Assembly (NCBI RefSeq): GCF_013408825.1
Contig: NZ_JACCBZ010000014.1
Span: 1 to 64,000 of the forward strand
Origin: Mucilaginibacter tundrae
Lineage (GTDB): Bacteria; Bacteroidota; Bacteroidia; Sphingobacteriales; Sphingobacteriaceae
Length of the DNA stretch: 64,000 bases
Reading direction: 5' to 3'
Shown here: piece after piece, positions 1 to 6,759 of the stretch
Layout: each line of letters starts with the position of its first letter
How positions within the stretch are numbered: the stretch's first letter is position 1
Position numbers and translations under genes: made by a program
Notes under the pieces: model-generated
What the model saw: the letters and a program-made list of their open reading frames with translations, nothing else
Told to the model about the DNA's origin: nothing
Database searches by the model: none

Positions 1-54
1 TCTCCCGCCTTTCAGCTTTCGACCTTCTCTTTTTTCCCGTTCGTTTTGGGATTG

Positions 55-270
55 CAAAGGTAGAAAACCTTTTCTTATTTGCAAACTTTATTTCTAAGTT
101 TTTTTCGCTGTTTCAGTAACATTGTGTTACTTGTTTTGCGGGTTGCAAAGGTAGAAATGAATTCTGAGTTTGCAAACTTTATTTTAACTTTTTTTTCACC
201 TGCTTTAAGCAACATCGCGTTACCTTTTTTTGCGGGTTGCAAAGGTAACTACATTTTCATATTCTGCAAT
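55..270 (-). promoter_or_regulatory. Three tandem leftward promoters (Bacteroidota type)
   Basis: Read on the minus strand, three -7 boxes of form TACCTTTG lie at 55-62, 146-153 and 240-247. Each has a TTG-containing -33 element (82-85 and 173-176 read TTTG; 267-270 reads ATTG) at exactly 19 nt. The units repeat with a period of 91-94 bp and share flanking sequence, so they look like a duplicated promoter. All point off the left edge, where no gene start is visible. Stacked strong promoters are typical of rRNA or ribosomal operons; that assignment is inference. Confidence 0.75.
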
Positions 271-379
271 ACCTTAGCTAATAATTCTTCAATTAAAGCT
301 GTAAAGACTTGCAAATCAGCGGAAAAAATTTGAAACAAAGTTTAGTGTGTATTGTGTACACACTTAAAACAGGCGAAAT

Positions 380-464
380 GCGTTAGGGACGGCAGTGGAT
401 ACCGGCCTTCGAGCCAAATGCCTGTAGCCGTATGAACAAACAGCCCGGGCCGCAGGTAACGCCC
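380..464. repeat. GC-rich palindromic intergenic element
   Basis: An 85-bp GC-rich island stands in very AT-rich DNA. It begins GCGTTAGGG and ends GGTAACGCCC, giving short imperfect terminal inverted repeats, and contains an inner GCCCGGGC palindrome at 443-450. It has no coding frame of note. It resembles the degraded palindromic intergenic elements common in Bacteroidota genomes. I recognise the style, not a named family. Confidence 0.4.
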
Positions 465-750
465 AAATGCTATATAGTATATATACACTATATATGGTGA
501 AAATATAAACACGCAGCTATAACTTTAAAAACATCCCATTATATAGTATATACAAAGGAAATAAGTTACGCTCGCATGGCTCCAATCTATATGCTATATA
601 AGTACGCAATAATAGTAAAGTTCCTCCTCCATATACTTATATATAACAAGGCATCGTTTGCACTTAGTATAAAGGTTAAAAGATGTTAAATACTATATAT
701 ATATAACACGTGTACAAAAAAGTGGCTATATATTAGCTGCTTATAAATAA
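465..750. other. AT-rich tract with recurrent TATA palindromes, no gene
   Basis: This non-coding stretch repeatedly shows short palindromic TATATAGTATATA-like strings (near 473-496, 540-553, 590-601, 632-646, 693-707 and 725-733). I see no open frame, tRNA or hairpin followed by a T-run. It could act as a bendable AT-rich spacer upstream of bamD, or may simply be drifted sequence. Confidence 0.4.
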
Positions 751-755
751 AATAA

Positions 756-786
756 TTGACTGAATTACATTATTCAACTATCTTTG
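756..786 (+). promoter_or_regulatory. Promoter of bamD-rpoZ
   Basis: TTG at 756-758, a 20-nt spacer, and a perfect TATCTTTG -7 box at 779-786. The ATG at 791 follows after only 4 nt, so the predicted transcript would be leaderless or nearly so. Confidence 0.7.
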
Positions 787-790
787 CACG

Positions 791-1720
791 ATGTTTAAAA
801 AACAATACTATTTATTAGGGGCTATTTTAATTGTATTACTACTTGCATTTGGCAGTTGCAAAAGCAAGTTTGAGAAGTTAAAAGCAAGTAACGATTACGC
901 CAAGAAATACAAGGAGGCCATAAGGCTTTATAATAAAAAGAGCTATAGTAAAGCTTTAGAATTATTTGATGTATTAGTTGCCAGGTACCGCGGACAGGAA
1001 CAAGCTGAAGATTTATATTACTACTACGCCTATACTAACTATAGGTTGCATGATTATACATCTGCCAGATATCATTTTAAATCATTCGCGGATACTTATC
1101 CCAATAGTTCAAGGGCTGAGGAGTGCAGGTTTATGGGCGCTTATTGCTATTACCTGGATTCGCCTATCTTTTCGCTTGACCAGTCGAATACCTTAAGCGC
1201 TATTGATGCTTTACAGCTGTTCATCAACTTATATCCAAAAAGCGAGCGTGTGGCTGAAGCAGGTAAGCTAATACAAAATTTACGTGATAAGCTGGAAGAA
1301 AAATCATATGCTAACGCTAAGTTATACTTAACTATTGGCGATTTTCAGGCTGCGGTTATATCTTTCGGTAACTCATTGCGTGATTACCCGGATACTAAAT
1401 ATGCTGAGGAAATGGAGTTTTTAACAATTAAAGCTCAATACTTATATTCAAAGAAAAGTGCTGAGTTTTTACAGGAAGACCGCTTTACCCTAGCTATTAC
1501 TGATGCGGACCAATTTAGAGACAAATACCCAAACAGTAAATATTTAAGTGACGTTGCTGTTTTGAAAAAAGATAGTGAACGTGGAATAACACAGGCTAAA
1601 GAAATATTGGCCGAAGCAGTAACCGACCAAAGGCTTGCACGTAAAATTGCTAAAAAAGACACGGTAAAATCCCAGCCGCCATCAGAAAAAGGGAATAATG
1701 ATCAGAAAATACCAAATTAA
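791..1720 (+). CDS. bamD: Outer membrane assembly lipoprotein BamD
   Basis: 309 aa. It is a periplasm-facing outer-membrane lipoprotein that acts with BamA in inserting beta-barrel proteins. A signal II peptide with lipobox FGSC puts the lipidated Cys at residue 23. TPR-type helices follow (YNKKSYSKALELFD, then HDYTSARYHFKSF and later pairs), as in the BamD/YfiO family. The C-terminal 40 residues are charged and low complexity. The first ATG is chosen because the hydrophobic signal starts at once. rpoZ begins 5 nt after the stop, so the two are co-transcribed. The assignment is supported by the usual Bacteroidota order bamD-rpoZ-coaBC-porD-recN. Confidence 0.92.
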   Translation: MFKKQYYLLGAILIVLLLAFGSCKSKFEKLKASNDYAKKYKEAIRLYNKKSYSKALELFDVLVARYRGQEQAEDLYYYYAYTNYRLHDYTSARYHFKSFADTYPNSSRAEECRFMGAYCYYLDSPIFSLDQSNTLSAIDALQLFINLYPKSERVAEAGKLIQNLRDKLEEKSYANAKLYLTIGDFQAAVISFGNSLRDYPDTKYAEEMEFLTIKAQYLYSKKSAEFLQEDRFTLAITDADQFRDKYPNSKYLSDVAVLKKDSERGITQAKEILAEAVTDQRLARKIAKKDTVKSQPPSEKGNNDQKIPN

Positions 1721-1725
1721 AAGAT

Positions 1726-2061
1726 ATGAGTACTACAAACATTAACAAGCCTGCTGTTGCAAGCAGCACAGTAACACGCGATTTACGTGAGTTGGATACC
1801 GAAACAGGCAACATTTATGAGTCGATTGTAATTATGTCGAAAAGGGCTAATCAGCTTTCAAATAATATCAAGGAAGAGTTACACGCCAAACTTTCTGAGT
1901 TTGCTTCATCTAATGATAATTTAGAAGAGATATTTGAAAATCGTGAGCAGATTGAAATATCTAAATACTATGAAAGATTACCTAAACCTACATTAGTAGC
2001 TGTGCAGGAATTTTTAGATGGTAAGGTATATCACCGTAACCCTGCTAAAGAACAACAATAA
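1726..2061 (+). CDS. rpoZ: RNA polymerase omega subunit (RpoZ/Rpb6-like)
   Basis: 111 aa, the small RNA polymerase subunit that helps fold and hold beta prime. The core motif YESIVIMSKRANQL (from about residue 31) is the conserved omega helix, followed by the acidic/charged segment and the PTLVAVQEFLDGKVY tail seen in Bacteroidota RpoZ. It lies 5 nt after bamD and is followed by a strong terminator, so bamD-rpoZ form a two-gene unit. The first 20 residues are unconserved and Thr/Ser-rich. Confidence 0.88.
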   Translation: MSTTNINKPAVASSTVTRDLRELDTETGNIYESIVIMSKRANQLSNNIKEELHAKLSEFASSNDNLEEIFENREQIEISKYYERLPKPTLVAVQEFLDGKVYHRNPAKEQQ

Positions 2062-2102
2062 TACTTTATCGGCTTTAAGCGGATAACACAAAAGTTATTT
2101 TG

Positions 2103-2127
2103 AAACTCCCCATTGGGGAGTTTTTTT
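2103..2127 (+). terminator. Rho-independent terminator after rpoZ
   Basis: A perfect 9-bp stem AAACTCCCC/GGGGAGTTT (2103-2111 with 2115-2123), a 3-nt loop, and a run of seven T. It closes the bamD-rpoZ unit. Confidence 0.9.
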
Positions 2128-2174
2128 GTTTAATTTTAAATTTGTTACCATTGCATCAGCAAAAAGGCTATTAT

Positions 2175-3371
2175 ATGTTTGAGGGCAAAAAAATCATCTT
2201 AGGTGTTTGCGGAAGTATAGCCGCATATAAATCGGTGTTACTTGTACGGTTACTGGTTAAGGCTGGTGCCGAGGTGCAGGTTATTATGACAAAAGATGCC
2301 ACCAGCTTTATTACTCCACTAACTCTTGCCACGTTATCAAAAAAACCAGTACTGGTTGATTATTTTATACCCGACAACGGCGAGTGGAATAACCATGTAG
2401 AATTAGGCTTATGGGCTGATGCATTGATCATAGCACCTGCCACAGCTAATACCCTTGCCAAAATGGCCAATGGCTTTTGTGATAACCTGCTTTTGGCAGT
2501 TTATCTTTCGGCTAAATGCCCGGTATATTTCGCACCTGCAATGGACCTGGATATGTGGAAACATCCGGCAACTACGCAAAATGTTAAAAAGCTTCAATCT
2601 TACGGAAACCTACTGATCAATCCTGGCACAGGCGAATTGGCCAGCGGCCTCAATGGTGAGGGACGGATGGCAGAGCCGGAAGAGATTATCGCGTTCCTAT
2701 CCGCGCAGCAAAAAAAAAAACTCCCGTTAAGCGGTAAAAAAATATTAGTTACCGCCGGGCCAACTTATGAAGCTATTGACCCGGTAAGGTTTATTGGCAA
2801 CCACTCATCAGGTAAAATGGGCTTTTCTATTGCTGATGAATTCGCTATTATGGGTGCCGATGTGACGTTAGTTACCGGCCCAACCGCCCAAATCAGCAAA
2901 CATCAAGTAAACCGCATTGACGTTACCACCGCTGCTGAAATGCTACAGGCTTGTGAAACAAATTATTCCAATGCTGATGTTTGCGTGATGAGCGCAGCCG
3001 TTGCCGATTATACGCCTCTTGATCCATCGCCAAAAAAAATAAAGAAACAGAACGATATTCTTAATATAGAACTGAAAAGCACAGTTGATATATTAAAAAC
3101 ATTGGGCGAAAAAAAAAGGGACGATCAGTTATTAGTAGGCTTCGCGCTTGAAACTAATGATGAGGAGCAAAATGCCATTTTAAAACTTAAAAAGAAGAAT
3201 CTCGATTTTATTGTTTTAAATTCGCTTAACGACACGGGCGCCGGATTTAAGAGCAACACCAATAAAATAACTATTATCGACTGTAATCTTAACAAAACAA
3301 CTTTCAATTTAAAGACTAAAGAGGAAGTAGCCCGGGATATTTGCCAAAAAGTTGCTGAACTGATAAAGTAA
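2175..3371 (+). CDS. coaBC: Bifunctional CoaBC (PPC synthetase/decarboxylase)
   Basis: 398 aa. It makes 4'-phosphopantothenoylcysteine and decarboxylates it to 4'-phosphopantetheine in coenzyme A synthesis (cytoplasm, FMN). The N-terminal flavoprotein domain shows GSIAAYKS, the NHVELGLWAD segment and PAMDLDMW. The C-terminal CoaB domain has VTAGPTYEAIDPVRFIGNHS and KLKKKNLDFIVLN. In the decarboxylase loop LASGLNGEGRM, Ser157 sits where E. coli Dfp has the catalytic Cys158. I chose ATG 2175 over the in-frame TTG at 2100: the homologous start is MFEGKKIILG, and the upstream part lies in the terminator. It overlaps porD by 1 nt. Confidence 0.93.
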   Translation: MFEGKKIILGVCGSIAAYKSVLLVRLLVKAGAEVQVIMTKDATSFITPLTLATLSKKPVLVDYFIPDNGEWNNHVELGLWADALIIAPATANTLAKMANGFCDNLLLAVYLSAKCPVYFAPAMDLDMWKHPATTQNVKKLQSYGNLLINPGTGELASGLNGEGRMAEPEEIIAFLSAQQKKKLPLSGKKILVTAGPTYEAIDPVRFIGNHSSGKMGFSIADEFAIMGADVTLVTGPTAQISKHQVNRIDVTTAAEMLQACETNYSNADVCVMSAAVADYTPLDPSPKKIKKQNDILNIELKSTVDILKTLGEKKRDDQLLVGFALETNDEEQNAILKLKKKNLDFIVLNSLNDTGAGFKSNTNKITIIDCNLNKTTFNLKTKEEVARDICQKVAELIK

Positions 3372-4273
3372 TGAAAAAACTAAGCCTGTACGTACTGCTC
3401 ATTTGTTTAAGCTATTCGGCTTTCGGTCAGGATTTGAATGCGCGGGTATCGGTTTTAACCCCCAAAATACAAACAACCAACAAACGCATATTTACCGAGC
3501 TGGAAACAGCTATGAAGACCTTTTTGAATGGCCACAAATGGTGTGCAGACCAGGTTGAGCCACAGGAAAGATTTGATTGTACGTTTGTTTTGAATGTAAC
3601 CAGTTGGGATGGCAGCAGCACCTTTAGCGGCGAATTACAGGTACAGTCATCAAGGCCGGTTTTTAATTCGATGTACAGCAGCCCCGTAATGTTATTGAAT
3701 GACAAGAATATTGACTTTACCTATCAACAAGGGCAAACTATTGATTATTCCGACCAAATATTTACGAGTAATTTAAGCTCGATAATGGCATTTTACGCTT
3801 ATATTATTATAGGTATGGATTATGATACATTTTCGCGATACGGGGGCGCACAATATTTCGCGCTGGCGCAAAATGTAGTTAACCTGGCACAAACATCAAC
3901 CTATACCGGATGGAAAGCATTTGATAATAATAATGTGAGCCGCTATTGGCTTTCTGAAAATTTGAATGATAAGGCTTATGAATCGTTACGTAGCTTTATG
4001 TATGATTATCACCGCAACGGACTCGACATAATGGCTGACAATCCAGGCAAAGGTGTCAAAGTAATAGCCAATCTCTTACCCGCATTGCAACAAATTGACC
4101 GCACACGTTTAGGTGCCATGTATCCGTTGGTGTTTTATACCGCCAAAAGCGATGAGTTAGTGTCTATATTCAGCAAGGCTGATCCGCAGGACAGGATAAC
4201 CGCCATGAACATCCTCACCCAAGCCGATCCTGGTGATGGAAATAAATACGCTACGTTGCAGAGCAATAAATAA
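3371..4273 (+). CDS. porD: PorD/DUF4835 family protein (type IX secretion associated)
   Basis: 300 aa. A clear signal peptide ends near AFGQ, so it is exported. The family (DUF4835, named PorD in T9SS work) sits next to coaBC across Bacteroidota, and PorD mutants of Porphyromonas are reported to be T9SS-defective; its biochemical role is unknown. Visible family marks are NKRIFTELETAMKTFLNG, the F(V)LNVT strand and the YAYIIIGMDYDTFSRYGG segment. The start overlaps the coaBC stop (TAATG), so the two are translationally coupled. No other T9SS gene is in the window except gldB, which is gliding-related. Confidence 0.85.
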   Translation: MKKLSLYVLLICLSYSAFGQDLNARVSVLTPKIQTTNKRIFTELETAMKTFLNGHKWCADQVEPQERFDCTFVLNVTSWDGSSTFSGELQVQSSRPVFNSMYSSPVMLLNDKNIDFTYQQGQTIDYSDQIFTSNLSSIMAFYAYIIIGMDYDTFSRYGGAQYFALAQNVVNLAQTSTYTGWKAFDNNNVSRYWLSENLNDKAYESLRSFMYDYHRNGLDIMADNPGKGVKVIANLLPALQQIDRTRLGAMYPLVFYTAKSDELVSIFSKADPQDRITAMNILTQADPGDGNKYATLQSNK

Positions 4274-4423
4274 TAAAGTTCCCTTATCTTCTTTCTAAAA
4301 TTCCTTTTTTTGTCATTAAGCTAATGCTCAAAAGAGCAAATGTCTTAGTGAAATCCGTCCTTCCTATGCAACGTTCCAGATTAATACACGTCTCTTTTGT
4401 TAAATAATGTAAAATAATTTGCA

Positions 4424-4465
4424 TGTACGAAAAATATCGTACATATTTGTACGAAAGAATTCGTA
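4424..4465 (+). promoter_or_regulatory. Probable BlaI operator array upstream of blaI
   Basis: Three overlapping perfect inverted repeats lie in the last 50 bp before blaI: TGTACGA/TCGTACA (4424-4430, 4437-4443), CGTACA-TATT-TGTACG (4438-4453) and TACGAA/TTCGTA (4450-4455, 4460-4465). BlaI/MecI repressors bind TACA..TGTA dyads, and the centre reads TACATATTTGTA. The position suggests autoregulation of the blaI/blaR pair. Confidence 0.65.
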
Positions 4466-4474
4466 ATATAAAAG

Positions 4475-4849
4475 ATGGAGATGAAACCTACAGAAAGCGA
4501 GCTGGAAATATTGCAGATCATTTGGGAAAAAGGACAGTGCTCGGTGCGTGATGTACATGAGATTTTGGAGAAAACAAAAGATGCCGGCTATACTACTACC
4601 CTTAAATTAATGCAAATAATGCACGATAAAGGTTTGGTTGAACGCGATACTACCGCCAAAACACATTTATACAAAGCGCTGATCACCCGTGAGCAGGCGC
4701 AGAATACTGCATTGGATAAGATTATATCAACTGTATTTAACGGTTCTTCGTCGCAATTGGTAATGCAGGTGCTCAGCAATAAGCAAGCATCTAAAGAAGA
4801 ACTGGACATGATCAAAAACTACCTGGATAACTTAGAAAAAAACAATTAA
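4475..4849 (+). CDS. blaI: BlaI/MecI/CopY family transcriptional repressor
   Basis: 124 aa. It is a winged-helix dimeric repressor normally inactivated when its partner M56 membrane protease is triggered. PTESELEILQIIWEKGQCSVRDV and the recognition helix GYTTTLKLMQIMHDKGLVER match the family, and the C-terminal half is the helical dimerisation region. The M56 gene starts 4 nt downstream. The dyads immediately upstream are likely its own operator. Nothing nearby is a beta-lactamase, so the regulon is unknown. The pair sits inside an otherwise conserved porD-recN neighbourhood. Confidence 0.92.
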   Translation: MEMKPTESELEILQIIWEKGQCSVRDVHEILEKTKDAGYTTTLKLMQIMHDKGLVERDTTAKTHLYKALITREQAQNTALDKIISTVFNGSSSQLVMQVLSNKQASKEELDMIKNYLDNLEKNN

Positions 4850-4853
4850 TGTT

Positions 4854-6710
4854 ATGACAACAAGCATCCTTATCAACGCCCTTGGCCAGGCCATATTTGA
4901 GTCTGTTGGGCAGGCATTGTTAATTTACGTCGCATTACAGGTATTGGTGCAACTATTCCCTGATATCACCTCAAAGTACAAATACGATGCTAATTACCTG
5001 GGGCTGGTAATTATTTGCTGCTGGTTTATGGCTAACCTATTAAAAATATACCTGCAAAATACAGCTGTAGCTAACTACATGGCATTAACACATGGCAAAG
5101 GTACAATTTTAGGCGTAACGCATGTGCCTTCATTATTACAACAGGCAGAAAGCATTATTACACAATATGCCAAATATATAGTAGGCTTATACATGATAGG
5201 ATTGATACTGCAAGGCATTAAATTGACAGGCGGTTTTGTACATATCCACCACATCCGCAAGCAAAAAAACCTGCAAACTGATGCATCGTGGACCAACAAG
5301 GCGCAGGAAATGTGTAAGAATCTAAAGATTGTTAAAGCAGTATCGTTATACTTTTCCGAAAATATATCTATCCCCCTAACTATAGGATATTTAAAACCCA
5401 TTATCATATTCCCCCTATCGCTGATCAATAACCTCGATAGTAACCAGGTTGAAGCAATATTAATGCATGAATTATCGCACATTAAACGCCATGACTACCT
5501 GCTGAACATTTTGCAGTGCATTATGGAAACAATCCTTTGTTTTAATCCCTTTGTTTGGCTGATCTCAAAAACCATCAGATTAGAGCGAGAGCATTGCTGC
5601 GATGATATGGTTATAGATGCCGATTACAACAATTTCACTTACTCTAAAGCACTACTTATTATCGCGCAACAGAACAGCCAGCATTACGCGCTGGCAATGG
5701 CATCTGCCGGTGACAAAAAATATCCACTATTAAACAGAATTAAAAGATTAAACACCATGGAAACCAAAGATTCGTTACCCAAATTTAACCTGCTTATAAT
5801 TATTACCATAGCAGCAATAGGCACATTGTTGGCCTGGGGTATCCCACAATATAGCGAAGCCAAAACAGCTGCTAAAAAGGCGCATAAAATAATTTTCTAT
5901 CTAAAAAAAGCGACTTTACCTGTTACCACTAATGCCCATATATCACGCAAAAGGAAATCAATTGTGCTTTGTGTTGATACCGCAACTGCTAAACTATTAA
6001 CCGATACCACTAAAAAGAAGTTTAAAATAATTATTGAAGACGATAAAGGCGATAAAAAAGAATACAATTCACTAAGCGAGATGCCTGAATCAGACAAGAA
6101 GAATTTTTTAGAAGAAAACCCATCATTTGATTTTAAGTTTGATGATAGTATACGTTTTGCTTCGGCTGCCAATTTTAAAATGACTCCTGAGTTTAAAAAA
6201 CAAATGGTTGAAATTAAGATGAATGCAATGAAAATGCAGAAACAATTCAACAGCTCGCAATGGAAAAAACAAGTAAAGGACATGCAAATTCAGGCTGAAA
6301 AAATGAGCAAGCAGTTTAACAGCCCCGAATGGAAAAAACAAATAGAAGACATGAAGATACAGGCTGAAAAGATGAGCAAGCAATATACTAACAGCCCGGA
6401 ATTCAGGAAACAAGTGGAAGATATGAAGGAGCAAGCTAAAAACATGAGTGAGCAATATGTTAACAGCCCGGATTTCAAGAAACAAATGGCTGAGATAAGA
6501 TTACAAGCTGCGCGTATGAGCAAACAATTTAACAGCGAAGAATGGAAAAAACAGCAAAAAGACATAAAAGAACAAGCAGAGGAAATAAGCAAGCAGTTCA
6601 ATAGCCCTGAGTGGAAAAAGCAGATGGAAGACATGCAGAAAAACATACAGGACGAGGTTAATAAGAACCTAAAAAACATGCAGTCAGACAGCACAAAGAG
6701 CGCAAACTAA
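4854..6710 (+). CDS. M56 (BlaR1-like) membrane metalloprotease receptor with repeat tail
   Basis: 618 aa. The N-terminal half carries several membrane segments and the M56 zinc site HELSH (205-209), with LEREHCCDDMVI supplying the later ligand. A further membrane segment (LLIIITIAAIGTLLAWGIP) follows near residue 310. BlaR1 would then have a penicillin-binding sensor. Here instead there are about 100 residues of variable, partly acidic sequence, then six copies of a 23-24 residue repeat of type MSKQFNSPEWKKQIEDMKIQ (about residues 461-601) with a degenerate copy before them. These are Lys/Gln/Glu-rich and should form long helices. The signal sensed is unknown. Presumed partner and target: the BlaI protein encoded 4 nt upstream. 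Confidence 0.85.
   Translation: MTTSILINALGQAIFESVGQALLIYVALQVLVQLFPDITSKYKYDANYLGLVIICCWFMANLLKIYLQNTAVANYMALTHGKGTILGVTHVPSLLQQAESIITQYAKYIVGLYMIGLILQGIKLTGGFVHIHHIRKQKNLQTDASWTNKAQEMCKNLKIVKAVSLYFSENISIPLTIGYLKPIIIFPLSLINNLDSNQVEAILMHELSHIKRHDYLLNILQCIMETILCFNPFVWLISKTIRLEREHCCDDMVIDADYNNFTYSKALLIIAQQNSQHYALAMASAGDKKYPLLNRIKRLNTMETKDSLPKFNLLIIITIAAIGTLLAWGIPQYSEAKTAAKKAHKIIFYLKKATLPVTTNAHISRKRKSIVLCVDTATAKLLTDTTKKKFKIIIEDDKGDKKEYNSLSEMPESDKKNFLEENPSFDFKFDDSIRFASAANFKMTPEFKKQMVEIKMNAMKMQKQFNSSQWKKQVKDMQIQAEKMSKQFNSPEWKKQIEDMKIQAEKMSKQYTNSPEFRKQVEDMKEQAKNMSEQYVNSPDFKKQMAEIRLQAARMSKQFNSEEWKKQQKDIKEQAEEISKQFNSPEWKKQMEDMQKNIQDEVNKNLKNMQSDSTKSAN
6180..6657 (+). repeat. In-frame tandem 69-72 bp repeats in the M56 gene
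   Basis: Six to seven units of 23 or 24 codons encode (M/I)S(K/E)Q(F/Y)..NS.(E/D)(W/F)(K/R)KQ...I.QA. Unit starts fall near 6234, 6303, 6372, 6444, 6516 and 6585. The DNA is also repetitive (AAAATGAGCAAGCA recurs), which makes copy-number change by slippage or recombination likely. Confidence 0.85.
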
Positions 6711-6759
6711 CCAAGCCTTAACAAACTATTTTGTATTTTAGCGTTCTTATTTTAACGCT

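Noticed and set aside
79-333. Open frame of 84 aa in the promoter repeat region
   Set aside because: It overlaps the three leftward promoter units and has biased, low-complexity composition with no protein features. It is an accident of AT-rich repeats.
2100-2174. Longer start of CoaBC at TTG 2100
   Set aside because: The upstream 25 residues lie within the terminator hairpin and T-run and have no homology pattern; the MFEGKKIILG start is the family start.
5075-5482. Antisense 135-aa frame over the M56 gene
   Set aside because: It lies entirely over the conserved zinc protease domain on the other strand and shows no own features.
6123-6694. Two long antisense frames (120 and 134 aa) over the M56 repeat
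   Set aside because: They arise because the tandem repeat is periodic in threes, so the opposite strand stays open; Cys/Leu/Phe-rich repeats are the mirror of the sense repeat.
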